DNA of 64,000 bases from Cladorhizidae sp. MBARI D1340-BT2. Lineage: Eukaryota > Porifera > Demospongiae > Poecilosclerida > Cladorhizidae. Of this stretch, positions 22,115 to 34,147 are shown one piece after another. Made by a program: the position numbers and the translations under genes. Location: the NCBI GenBank assembly GCA_028752905.1, contig JAQNBH010000009.1:30733442-30797441 (forward strand), in the 5' to 3' direction. A model generated the notes under the pieces. That model ran no database searches. It was given only the letters and a program-made list of their open reading frames with translations, and was not told the DNA's origin. Each line of letters starts with the position of its first letter. Positions within the stretch are counted from its first letter, which is position 1.

Positions 22115-23117
22115 TTAGCCCTTTCACTGCTGCAGGTAAATACCCCCCCCCCCCTGTGCTGGGGGTTTTTTGAGGAAAAAAGGTGATTTTGAAATCAATG
22201 CCAAAAAAAGACTAAGAGGTTATTTTGAAATTATCTTTGTGTGTTTGGGTGGGCAAGAGGTTGGCCTATGGGGTAAGATTGAAATTTGGTAATTTGAATA
22301 ATTAGGTGGTCATGTGACCTAATGGGGCCATATTGGATTTCACTTTTATCATCAAATCGGTGATAAAAACTACTTTTTCTCCAAGAAATTCTTATGGGAT
22401 GCCGTTTTTTTCACTGGATAATGATGAAGAATCATGAAATGAATAAAAACATCAATATTGAATTATTTTCATAATTAATTTTTATAATGTTTGTCGGCAG
22501 AATCATGAAAAAACATGAAATTTCCAAACAAATCACTGTAACGAGTGTTTTCCCCAATAATTAGTCATTTATACTCCACACAACCTTCTGGGATCATGGA
22601 ATGCAGGTATTTCATGTTCACATGCATATTTTCTAATGTGTTTTGAACATTTATCTGGCATTGTAACCCTTAGCAACCATATATTTTGGTCACATTGATG
22701 TCGTTTCAATCTACAGACATGGCATTGTCACCTTGGCCCTGTGCAGGGCCGCCCAAGTCGAGCAAATCATCGGACTCGGCCATGGAATACTCCCAATAAC
22801 TGTCGGCATTATCGTAGTCAACTGTTGGAAACGAATTACCTGTATCGTACAAATCAAAGTTGTCCATGCTGTCTGGTCCACAACTTTGTTGCCTGCTGAG
22901 GCCGCGCTCGTGTCATTACGCAGACTACCGCTGGGAAACATGACTTTCTAAGTGGATATCATCTCTAGTTCCTAGAAAGAAACAATAGCTGGCACGTGCA
23001 GTGCACGCGGAATTTAAAAAATTATTATTTTCAAATACCCGGTAGTACCGGTTACGCGCAAATCAACGATATTTTTTTCTACCCGGTACTACCGGGTATG
23101 CGCAGTGAAAGGGTTAA
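22115..23117 (-). mobile_element. Small piggyBac-like element with 12-bp TIRs (P6)
   Basis: A perfect 12-bp inverted repeat, CCCTTTCACTGC (22,119-22,130) and GCAGTGAAAGGG (23,102-23,113), is flanked by TTAG on the left and TTAA on the right; one target copy has mutated. Subterminal inverted motifs ACCCGGTAGTACCGG and ACCCGGTACTACCGGGT lie at 23,037-23,099. The 995-bp element contains only an acidic N-terminal exon, so it is non-autonomous. Confidence 0.75.
22730..22890 (-). pseudogene. Acidic N-terminal exon of a piggyBac-like gene (in P6)
   Basis: One minus-strand frame reads DNFDLYDTGNSFPTVDYDN, then WEYSMAESDDLLDLGG, an acidic, aromatic-spaced stretch of the sort seen at the start of piggyBac transposases. 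No catalytic core follows inside the element. The longer frame at 22,711-22,941 on the same strand is out of phase and probably a shadow. Confidence 0.4.
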
Positions 23118-23796
23118 AGGACTAAACTAAATGTGCTTGGGACTGCAGTGGCCATCTAAGCAAGTGGAAGCGGAAGGTGCGCATATCTGTAAATTCCAGG
23201 ACATTACCGGGACAAGGACACCACCGGGACAATGCCCAAAATTCTGGGACTGTCCCGGCCATTCCGGGACGGTTGGCATCTGTGCATTCACCGTCGGATT
23301 TAGGCAGCATTTTTTTTTATTGGATTCGGGAAAAATAAAAATCAATATTAAATCAGGAGTAACCATGGTTGATGGGATAGCATTGGTGCGACGAACATTG
23401 TGGTCAACTTTAGGTTGCTAAGCAACCTACCACAAATGATGAATATCATTTTGTAATTACAGCCGAATGAAAGCTCTTACTTCTGACTATGCTAGACATT
23501 GATTATATATAATTATATATATATGCACACACTTATTGTATTCCCAAAATTATTCCCAAAACTTGCATAACATATATTTTTGATTTTTTAATATTTAATT
23601 TCTGATGAAGATATTGTTATCATGTTGGTGTTATATGAACAATTATTTATTACATCTTCCCATAACAGGACAACAATAGCAACCCAAAAAATGCATATAC
23701 AAAACAACAGCCATCTAGCACACACAAACCACACAAAGAACAGAGAGTGAAATGGAAATACCATAGAAAGTAAAATTAAAAAAAGTGAAGCAAAAA
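23118..23796. other. CCGGGAC cluster and AT-rich spacer
   Basis: At 23,190-23,275 the word (A/T)CCGGGAC or its complement recurs about every 12-20 bp. The remainder is AT-rich with a TATATA tract near 23,510. This may include the lost 3' end of P5. Confidence 0.4.
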
Positions 23797-26150
23797 CTAG
23801 GAAACTACTTGGTGAAGTCTACCGTGGTGTTTGAAAAAATAGTCCCTCTTTGTGACACACAGTGGTACTTTGCAGTGACGGTAAATATACTTGGTCTCAT
23901 GGCGATTTGAGATTCCAGACATTTTTCCAACTGCTACACAGACAACACACCTCTGCTGTTTGTCAATTAGTGCTGACCAACGCAAAAGCGTGGTGTTCAG
24001 CCACTCTAGATGCTCGTTATGAACTGAGCGAGGGCGGCCAGCACGCTGACGTGAGCAGAAACATCCCACTAGTTCTTTAGCTATCTCCAACCTGAAGGTC
24101 CAAAAATTTCTCTTCCTGTAACCCCTGGCAAGGTGATCTGCTCTGCGGACATGAGATTCTAGAACATAGCTGTTCAGAATGCATGCCTCAACCATATATG
24201 CAAACACCCTCTTCCACCACTTCTTACTCCTCCTCCCTATATTATAATAACCAGTCATCTGGTTCCCAATATCCACAGCTCTCATATACTTCTGGTAGTC
24301 CACAAGTAGGGATGGGCAAGACACATCCACCTGAGCTCCAAGAAGGCGACGCCTCTTCACTGTGGTGGCAGGCTCAGCAGCATGGAAAGTGGACAAAATA
24401 TTATTGTCCACACAAACTACACAAGTAGTGGGCCATTAGACCTGAAGTCATAATGCCAATGGTTACCTTTGGTTGCCTTCAAAATCAAATCCTTTGGATA
24501 GGATCTGCGATTGCTTCACACAGTACCACAGGCATTGATTCCTCTGTTGTACAGAGTAAGGTAGAGGATGGGGCTGGTATAGAAGTTGTCTGTGTAGAGC
24601 TCATGTCCACTACCTTCCAAACCGCACAGCCCGACATCTGTATTAATACCTAGTGCCTTACCAGTGTAAACCTGAAGCTTGTGGATATAGCCATTAGTGG
24701 AATCGGCCAGTACAAATACCTTGATGCCGCATTTGGTAGGCTAGTCTTTCATGTACTGTTTGAACCCCAAGCGTCCCTTACATTTGATCATGGCTTCATC
24801 AATTGAAATTTGCTGGTGAAGGTTATACTCCTCAGCAAACTTCGGAACAATCAAGTCCAAAATAGTCGCAGCTTACCAAGGCGATCGTGCCCAGGCTGGC
24901 TAGGTAATGTGGTCACAAGCAAACTAGTTGGATTAAAAAAACGGAAAAATCTGCTTAAACCTAACTATTGGCATAACCCCTGAAATTCCAGGAGTTGAAA
25001 TAAGGTATTCTAGTGTGGACCAATACAAATTCAATCGAGGCAACTTCAAAATCCCCATGTAAATAAGGAGCTCAAGAAAAGCTTTCTGGAACAGTAAGAG
25101 GTACCCAGTCGCGGGGACGTGGTGTTTGACTATATGTCTTCTTTGCATAGCGATTAGTCTCTGTTACAAGCAGGGTCCACACTTATTCAGTAAAAAATAA
25201 AAAATTAAATATCACACACTGAAGAGGAGGAGGTTACATCTGGAGAAGTAGGTCCAGGCACTACTGAATAAGAGAAGTGGGTAGATGATGACTCCTCCTT
25301 CCTCCAACTTCCAACTACCACAGCCAAGTTGTCGGTTACATAGCTACCAGATGGAGGTGCTCGAGCAGGTTGGGCTGCTGGAGAATTAGAGGAGGGACTA
25401 TCAAAGGTACTAGCTGAGAAAACAGTAGAAGAAGCAAGAGACAGAGCTAAAGAAATGCTGGTAGGTGAAGTCCCAGAAAGAAAGAGAGGACTAGCTTAAG
25501 GCAGAGCAGAACTTGAAGCACTAGAAGCTATTTCACTACTACTACTCTGACAAACTCGAGCATGACGAATACTCATAGTGCTACGACTAAGCTGAACAAC
25601 TGGTCGTGAATGAGAGTGCGAGGGTAAAAATAAAGGAGGGCATGACGATGGAACAGACAATGATGATGATGGAAATAGTATAGAAGTGACTACAGACATC
25701 ACATAAGTCATAGAATCTAATGCAGAGGTTACACTACCTACATTTGTAGATACTGTTAGGAACAATGGAGAAGGTGATGAGGTAGCCATCACAGCAATAG
25801 GAGGGCTAGCAACAATAGATTGGGCCATAGTGTTGATGAAGCTCTGTTAGCTGCCCAATCCATCGCTTCATGCATCAAACCTGAAGGGGTTAAAAGAAAT
25901 TGGCATCAAATAATTTTACTGCGGATTACAAGTAACAAGGAAACTAAAAGAGCATTGCAGTTCCATGCTCTGCGTTGCTAACAGCTATAGCTAAACTGAA
26001 GCTAAACTGACTGTAAATACCTTCTTCATCGCTGGTATTCTCATCTCCATCTAGATCGGCACCTCGAGTTAAAGCGCTACGCTTCCTTGAAGGTAGCGAC
26101 TATTCTGCCAAGCGATAGCAGAGCTTCAGGGTCAACATGGCTCTGGCCAA
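23797..26150 (-). pseudogene. piggyBac transposase P5 (best preserved in the window)
   Basis: Cuts and pastes at TTAA. In order leftwards: acidic start with SDEEGDG and DENTSDEEG pieces (26,150-26,020), probably split by introns; a Ser-rich linker (25,828-25,260); PRLNLYWSTLEY (about 25,040); SIDEAMIKCKGRLGFKQYM (first catalytic Asp, about 24,800); VFVLADSTNGYIHKLQVYTG; LYTDNFYTSP (second Asp, about 24,590); GINACGTV; and an intact 204-codon frame at 23,797-24,411 with MRAVDIGNQMTGYYN, KKWWKRVF and a C-terminal Cys/His-rich ring-like tail (CVVCVAVG, CKVPLCVTKRDYFFKHH). A stop follows YMKD and frameshifts occur further upstream, so it is probably inactive, though the C-terminal exon is clean. 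Confidence 0.85.
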
Positions 26151-26442
26151 GGTAGGATGAGATGCCATCGCCTTCTTCATCACTGCTTTGTTTCAAACTC
26201 AAAAAATCCACAATCATCGCCCAAAACATGAGAAATAACTTCATCCACGGACAGTCGAATGACTATCTTCAAAACGATTTGAAATTCTGAAGGGTCAGAC
26301 TTTTTCAATATTTCTACCCTAGTTACCGAACGTCTATTGCCTGGTACGATCGTAGGGGATACCTCTAGAAGGTGTCTCTGAACGGTACGATCGATTTTAA
26401 ATTTTTTTATTTATTTGATAAACAACTTATTGCATATATATA

Positions 26443-26466
26443 CGCTTGTGACAGTGAGTGGGTTAA
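26443..26466 (-). repeat. piggyBac left-end TIR of P5 with TTAA
   Basis: TTAA at 26,463-26,466, read on the minus strand as TTAA then CCCACTCACTGTCACAAGCG. It lies about 300 bp upstream of the first acidic coding pieces of P5, as expected. The matching 3' end was not found. Confidence 0.5.
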
Positions 26467-27656
26467 TTACCTTAGATACATCAGTTCTACAACTGGAGTT
26501 GTTTTAGAGCTAGTTAGCTAGCTTATGACGATATTTGTAAGAGAAAGGCAAAGTAACTTGGAATTCCCACCTGAACTTCGTAGTTTGGGCATTTGTTATC
26601 TTACTATATTGTCAGCTATCTAAACACCAAACAACAACCGTCTTTGATGGCTCTGCTTACATAGAGAGACAAGAGGCAAGACGGAACAGGAACTTGGTCA
26701 CCTATCAGTGGCCACATCAGGGGCGCATCTTCTATTTTGATGCAAAACCCATACTAAGCACATTGAATCCTACTATACAGTTTACGCCAGAAGACAGAAG
26801 TTGTCAACTGGAAGCTGTTCTCTGGCTATCTAATTGATAAGCCAGCAAGGTACGTAGCTAAAGCTTAGAAGCGCCGTTTGATCGCAAACGAGCAATTTCT
26901 GTACATAGCTCTATGGCAAACAACCGAAGGATTTAAAAGTGCTTCTGGACCTTAGAAAGTATTAGACTGACAAATGTCCTCTAGTTTGCCTTGGGGTATC
27001 GAGCTACATTTTACCCACCACCGATGTGACCCAATAAATATTCACCCGCAGACCGACAAGCCGCTAACGATTGTCCTACCACTCCAAACCAGTGACCACA
27101 GTTTCCCAATGTATACCTATGCCCTAATTGTTTAAACATAGGAACAAAGGGAAAAATCTGAAATACACTGAACATTTTCTGTGTTTATTATGTACGTAAT
27201 TAAGATTTTGATCGAGTGTCCACTCTGCACCTGATGGGACGGTGAGACTCTGCGCTTGCCATGTAGGTAGCGTACGCGTCACTTTTTCTAAAGTTCTGAA
27301 AAAGTAAAACCCGACTGTTCATTGATCTGATAAATGTCTATTACAACACTAACCTTGCTTTTTACAGCATTTCTACTAATGAGTAGCCTATTTCAAAGGG
27401 ATATACCTTGGATGGACACTTCCAAAAGACTTGAACTTGGCTATGCTGGCGATCCTGAGTAAGGGCATCCCAATTCTAACTGGCAACCAACCATCCTTGA
27501 TTTATCTGGTGTCAGCTACAACTTAAGTTTTTCTGGATCCACCTTCCAGTATCTAGCTATGGATAACAATGTGGATGTGAAAAACATAGGAACAAAGTTG
27601 GCCCCGACATGAGGGAAGAACGTCCAACAAATTGATATACCATCAAGAGCACAACT
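26467..27656. other. No gene recognised; possible exon fragments
   Basis: Two short open stretches on the plus strand are translatable (26,640-26,840, ending at a donor-like AAGGTACGT, and 27,480-27,610) but match nothing I know. Treat as non-coding unless transcripts say otherwise. Confidence 0.3.
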
Positions 27657-28565
27657 TTGACCATTTATACACCCAAGCCGATGTTGATAATGGATACTGA
27701 AGTTTTGGTATTTTATTCGGAGTTGTCATTCTTTATTCATGTGGTCCATCATGAATTTCTCCCAAGGGAACAGGAGAATACTGTATGTGGGCTTGAGAAT
27801 GTGATTGCTGCATTGCAGGAAAGAATTGCTAAGCTTGACAAATTCGGAAAAGATGCAGTGTCCAAGTTGAAATGTGCTGAAGCAAACATAACTATACTCA
27901 AGATTTTACTGGATGTGGAGAGTGTAACTAACAGCTTTCTCTCTGAAAGGTTGACTGCAGCTAATAGTGAAACTACCTTGTGGAGGACCAAACTCGAAAG
28001 AGAATCCTTCTTGAAGATTGAAGAACTGGAAGTTACCAAGCAGAAACTGCAGAACAAATTGAAGAATGTTGATGAATCATACACACAGCTGCAGGTGAAG
28101 TATTCCTACATGAACAAGATCAATAACTGCATCACAGCTGAGCTGACATATCTCAAACTTCACTTGGAAAAGGAACAAAGAATATATCAATCTCTGGTGA
28201 TGAAGCAGGAGAAGGCTGATGGGGATATCAATGAGAAAATCAATGAAAATATGGCGTTGGACAAAATAGAATGCATCCTTGCCTTGGAGGAAGAAAAGGC
28301 TCAACTAAAGAATGAAGCAGATTAACTACCATGCAAACATTTGGAGTTGTCACTACTAATGAACGTACATGTGAAAGAAATTAACGCAGAGGCAGAGAGT
28401 GCCACAGAAAATAAACAGAACAAGATTGTGGCTGTGCAAGGGGCACTAGCATTAGAGTTAATAATGAATAATCAACAATTGAAATGGAGGATGGAGATGC
28501 AGAGACATGCAGAAGAAGCTGAAAATGCTCTGAAGACAACCAAGAAAAGTGTGATTCAAGTAAGT
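27657..28565 (+). pseudogene. Myosin-II-rod/paramyosin-like coiled coil, partial
   Basis: A 222-codon frame (27,657-28,325) whose last 180 residues are a continuous heptad coiled coil rich in E, K and L. The segment SETTLWRTKLE..FLKIEELEVTKQKLQNKL has the order (S-E-x-x-x-W-R-x-K-x-E ... I-E-E-L-E-x-x-K-x-K-L) typical of the myosin heavy-chain tail. A second coiled-coil frame (28,341-28,580) continues after a stop, ending at a donor-like CAAGTAAGTGAGG near 28,560. No motor domain is present. It could be an exon pair of a larger gene, a processed fragment, or a divergent coiled-coil protein. The first 35 residues are not coiled coil and the true start is uncertain. Confidence 0.45.
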
Positions 28566-29149
28566 GAGGCTAACTGCTAACTTTGTGTACAAGGAGGAGT
28601 GGAAGTTATGTGTGGTCCCGCATGAGATGTGCAGTAAAGATAAGAAGAAGATCGTTCATATCATGTGTGTGGAAGACATGAAGACACAAATGGAGTATTT
28701 AAAAACAGTTATGCCTTATGATAAACACAAATACTTTGTCACTAACATGATCTTATGAGCACTCTCATTGCTGATGGGGAGTGCAGCTGCACAAAAGCCG
28801 AATTGGATGACATGAACAACTCGTCAGTTTTGTATTTGGGTATTATAATAATGAAGCTTTCCAAGAGTTTTTGACATAATTATAATTTTTATCAGCTGAC
28901 AGCAGTCTCCTGTTGATAATCATGTGACTGCAAGGGATCTACTGAATGTTTAATGCATCCTTCCTGTCAGGCAACAGTTACCAGTAGTATATGTTGGATT
29001 CTTCCTCTCTATTCAGTGATGGTGGATTCTGCTTAGGCAGAGTGTCTTAACTATCGTTGTCTCTCCTGCTAGTTTAAAACTTTCACTCCACCACTAAACA
29101 GTGAAAATGGATAGAATACCCCAGTCACAAATAAGCAAGCAATCCTGCT
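28566..29149. other. No gene recognised
   Basis: A short frame (28,564-28,758) may belong to the coiled-coil locus but shows no motif. The rest is spacer before the gypsy remnant. Confidence 0.35.
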
Positions 29150-29650
29150 TTACAGTATTATTCACAAATTACAGAAGAGCTTGGTGTCATTGGGATTTGA
29201 CACCAAAATTTTTCCAGTTCAAATGTTGAATTTGATATCCAATGTGTAGCCGCACTGCAGCATTTGGCAGCAATGTGCACATATGGAACATAACTTTCAG
29301 ACATTCTGTGAAATTGTTTGTGTTGATTTAGCCACAATGAATCTTTTGTAGTAGAACAATATCACACATGACACTTCCTTGGAACCAGCCAAGACCTCTA
29401 AAGCTGCTGAGATAAACATAGACCAGAAACCAGGCTAATCCACAAACCGAGGAACTCCTACTTGATGCACTACATGGAAGGAATACTCCTCCCAAGAAAC
29501 TTACATGCTACAGACATGGCAGAGATCATAAAGCAAGTATTTATAAATTGAAGGATTCATATTACCACTATTACAAGAAGAAAATTTAATGATTATTGCA
29601 CAAGTCTACTGAACCAAAGAAAGAGGAACCAACTCTAAAATGACTCCAAA
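29150..29650 (+). pseudogene. gypsy gag remnant G2
   Basis: A capsid piece AALQHLAAMCTYGT (29,250-29,290), then pieces like SKAAEINIDQ, and a zinc-knuckle ghost near 29,505-29,590 (CYRHGRDHKAS...SYYHYYKKK) in which several cysteines have become tyrosine or histidine. This C-to-Y pattern fits G-to-A decay. It continues into the RT remnant at 29,985. Confidence 0.6.
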
Positions 29651-29984
29651 GAAGAAGTTCAGACCCACTGTGTTGAACAAGATGTGGAAAATAAGATACA
29701 TAATCAACTTTATAACTTGCAGAGCAAATCTCGCTCATCGATTCAAGTGCTCGTAATGGTCGATAATGTTCTAAGTGACATAGAATACGATTGGGATCTA
29801 CATTTTTGCCACTCAACCATCCAACTCAGCTTTTTTATTTCACCTATATTGGAGATAAGATAAGCTTGCCAGGATCCAATGTAAGAGTAATGTGAACAGT
29901 GATGTGATGTTAATGCATGTAGTAATGGCCAAACCTTATGGGCTGAGACAGTTTGGTAAAGTTAAAAGTTAACTTTGATGATCT

Positions 29985-30980
29985 GATCACCACTTTCTGT
30001 GTAGTGAGGCTGAATGTGGGCTACAGAAAGTGATGAATTGTCTTGCACCTGTATTCACGAATGTATTTGGGAAAATCATACATTTTGACCAAGCTCTGAC
30101 CAAAACTCTACAATTTGCCACCAGTTTCTTATTCTCTCAAGGTTCAAGTGGAAGAAATGCTCAAGAAGATAACGAGTGACATAAATTGAGAAAATTGGAT
30201 GTACCGCATAGTGCTAGTCAATGAAGGTTGAGAACTCGTGGAGAATTCAAAGTCATTATCAACAAGCACAATGGATTGATCCCTATCCCTTGCTCAGGGT
30301 AGATGGGTTGTTTTCAGTTTTGTAAGTAGAGAAGTACTTCTCAAAATTGGATATGTCACAAGGATATCTACAGCTGGAATTAGAAGAAGACTCAAAATAT
30401 ATATTACAAAAATACCCACAAAGGTATTTTTCAGTTCGACAGATTGCCTTTTGCGGTATTCTCACAGCGGAGATAATGGGGGAACAATGCATTTTTGGGG
30501 CATTTCAAGGAGTTTCTAACTATATTTTGTTCACCGGCTTCACTTACAATAAACTCCTTGAGAAACTTGAATGAATTCAAGGAAGTCTTCAACTGGCTAA
30601 CTCTTCTTAGTGTAGAACACTGAGGGCATATTATTTACCTGTTTGATAGATTGCAGCTTACTGAGGAAAACAATAAGGTAGTGCAATGGGCTAATTGTAA
30701 CAGAGCTATGGCAAAGTAAATGCTACTGAACCTTTGTACTTGTACACTTTATTGAATAAGCAGATCAAGCAATCATCTTCCCAAGCTGCAAAGAAAGGCT
30801 ACTGGCCAACAAGTTGGGACACTTTTCTATGAGAGTACAAAAGAGCTGATACTGACTTACAATGCATCTCCTAATGGATTTGATTACTTGATAGCTTGTC
30901 AATTCATCATGTAATATCCTTTTTTCGGCCGAATGGATTAACCATTCAGAAGAAGCAGACATCACATCAAGTCATGTTAT
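29985..30980 (+). pseudogene. gypsy RT and RNase-H remnant G2
   Basis: A pre-RT segment (LAPVFTNVFGKI), then GEFKVIINKHNGL (equivalent of GDFKVTVN), YFSKLDMSQGYLQLELEED (30,330-30,390; the D of KLDMS is the first catalytic Asp), then the VSNYI..TGFTYNKLLEKL region where the YxDD box is destroyed, and an RNase-H start LILTYNASPNG at about 30,860. Frames shift several times. From 30,391 on it is shared with block A1. Confidence 0.65.
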
Positions 30981-33900
30981 AGTACTTACATTGATCCCTT
31001 AAACTGTACTGACCTTCCTGATGAGCAACTTTCAGAACATTGAACGTCTTGTGCACCCTGGATTACATACAACACCCAGTTGGATAGGTATATGATAAAG
31101 TGGAGACTTGTCCATTGGTTAAATACCACCAGGATGTCCACTGCCATGTGACCTAATCTTCCTAATCATGAATGAATGAGAAATTGTACCAGAGACATAT
31201 CAAAGTGCATTAGACATTGTTCGGTTTCACACAGCAGGTGCTCTATGCTATGGCCTGGTCTGACACAACAGGTGATCTATGCTGTAGCCTGGTTTCACAC
31301 AGCCGGTTCTAATGGTGCTGTAGACCATTCTTCCAACCTACTCTTTGGGCGATAGACTGAACCTATTATTGTGTGACATGCCAATTCCATCCAGGAAGTC
31401 CTGAACTTTAATGAAGATTGAAAAACCTAAAGGTAATTCAGTATATTCTCTGAGAACATGCTACAGAAATTCTTCAGTCAGCTTTCCAGTTCCTCGATGT
31501 CCTTCTCTTTGACAGTGCAGTCTCCTGGCACCAACAACTATTTTCAGCAAAGGTGCTGCTTTCTTGGGATGACAAGGCTTCTCCTTTCTCAAAATCCTTG
31601 AGCAGCAGAGCCAACCTAACCAGAAGAATGCCAATGAAAAAGTCGGCTTAAAGTTAAGCACCTAGAGGCAGAAGTATTTTACCATAGACTCACACCATTG
31701 CCTGTCATGTATTCAAGCCTTGCAAACGTCAAATTGAGAATGAATTATAGTGAAGGAAGGAGGATACAATGTTTTTAATGAATCTCAGGATGTACAGAGC
31801 AGCACTATGATGTTAAAATCCTTCTATCAAGTGAAATGCAGCTGGCAGATCTTCAATCCGGAGTTATAGGTCATTTACTCTCAACTGCTTGTGTTTAAAC
31901 CACTAGCAGCATTAGAACCAGGTATATGATAGTAGTTAGTATTGATCTCAGCCTACTTCATGTCTCCATACCAATGTCCTAAATGAGAGCATGCTCATGG
32001 CTCTGGAACTCGAGTGATCATCACTGGCTGCTATGAGATGAAAGAGAATCGATGCGATGAGCACATACTGCTTTAGCTCCTCTACCATCTTGTTGTTCAC
32101 CACAACCTCCATGATATCCAAATAGTACCACAACCAATTTATGTAGACAGACCAGGAGATGGTGGAAAAGAGTTCTTGTAAATTTGGTGGGTCCTATATT
32201 TTGAATAGTCCTCTTTTGTGCAAGCTTCTGCATCTCAGAGAAAGAGTATTATTATGGGCTCAAATTTGTCTCGCAATGGCTTTGATCAATTCCAACAGTT
32301 TTTGGCCTTGTAGTATTATAACTGCTTGGCATGATTATTTCAATTTGAATATTGGAAATGTCTCCCATTGTTGTGCTAATGGCTGCTGTGCTGTGAAAAT
32401 GCCAAGCATGAGAGTGTCATGGAGTTCCTTATTGTGAAGTATGCATTGTGCTCGATAAACTAGCCGAAACTGTTTTCGAAAATACCATACCTAGAGGACT
32501 ACTAACTACTCAATGCATCTTCACCCACTTAGTTTGTAATCTTCTCCTCTCACTCTGTCCTGTTATATTGTAACACCATCACATAAGGTGAGTTTATTGT
32601 ACCTAGCAATCACTTGTATATATATTTATTTCTATTGTTGTGTCATACCCTACATTCACATAAGGTATTTGACATACTTAGATGAGGTCATCTGTATTTT
32701 TTTTAACTTCTATCATGTGCTGTGCAAGATCTGGATAAAAGCTCTGAGCTGGATGGTTTATGGTATAAATTTTTTTATGTGACATGATCATTTATACGTG
32801 TAATAAACAAAAAATATGAATATAAGAATAAAAACATTAGTGTACATAAAATAATTAGGTTGTTTAGGAATGGTAGCTAGTTTATACATTTTGGTCAACA
32901 TGCCTCGGTTCTTCTATATGCAGAAGATCTATTAAAAGATTGTTTGAGTTGAATGCAGAAAAACGGTTTGTCAATAAATTACCAGTTCCATGCAGAAAGT
33001 CCTAGATTCAGAGTAGTTTCTTAATATTGTCTTCTGCCATATCGCAGTTGCACTGGTGAATGTGTTGGACTTTATGTTTTGTCCTCTTAGCAATCTTGAG
33101 GTTGGTGGCCACTATCTACCTTTGCCGGCGAGTTCATGTGAGCTGGAGAGCATATTAGCAGAGAATCTGTCGAGTGCCATAGACTCTATTATTCATGTTG
33201 GCCACTGCTTTCATGGCACATTGCTGCATAAATAAATATGCTCACATGATCTGAATTAGACGCTGATATGGTGGTACAGGGTTGGTGGAGGTGATAGTGT
33301 GCAATTTGTCTGTAAAAAGTTACCATTGCAATATCTATGCTAAACTTAATCATGTAATCCATCTTCATATAATCTGTGCCAGGGTATACTGGTTAAAAAG
33401 ATGGGAGTATTGATTATGGAACCACCAGCCTAACACAATCTTACTCAGTTTCAGTTCGTTAATATGTTAACCAGGTGGTAGGCTATAATTCAGTAATTTA
33501 CTTTTCACCATAGTTTAAAAAAATTGTGACAAATACAAGCTGTTTATAAAATGTTTCTATTTTTCGTATTAGTTCTCTATAACATATTAAACACAACATC
33601 TGAACTTAAAATATTGGTGATACAGGTCAGGAAGGGCTGTGATGACATTTTCTGAGTTGAGTAGAATGGAATTAGTGTCATAGCCTACCCACACTAGGAG
33701 AAGGATGATAATCAGAATGAATTTGAAGATGGCGAAGTGTTCAAAATATTGATAATCATGATATAGAATCCCTATAGATTTTTCCAACTTTTTCAATCAT
33801 GCTTGGACTGATATTGGACAACATGTGTTTATAACCACTTTTATTGCACTTCTAATGGATCCATAAAAAGAGCACACAGGATGTTTGCTCCTGGAAATGC

Positions 33901-34147
33901 CCCTAGTGTTGCACCAGAAAAGTTGAGCCTTCTTAAGTTCATAAAGAGATGGTAATATTTGAATAGCAAGTTTATAGCTTCTAGATGTTTTTCCAGCATA
34001 ATTCCAGATTTCCAAAAACAAGCTTTTTTCAAAATTATGCTAGCATAATCCTCCTAGGCTTAATTGCATTACATTGTGTCACTAACCAACAGGCTTGCAT
34101 AATAATTGTGGTTTCTCTATGTAAGAAAGAAATGTTTAACCTGCAAC
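30981..34147. other. Unclassified part of block A2
   Basis: No recognised protein. It contains the core (31,748-33,065) shared with 10.7 kb and 16.1 kb. Short frames exist on both strands; the minus one at 32,021-32,233 is the counterpart of 16,402-16,614. Confidence 0.4.

Noticed and set aside
23131..23421. 96-codon plus-strand frame and its antisense partners
   Set aside because: They lie over the CCGGGAC word cluster and match no family.
27749..28304. Minus-strand Ser/Leu-rich frames
   Set aside because: Antisense of the coiled-coil frame; heptad E/K codons give S/L/F on the other strand.
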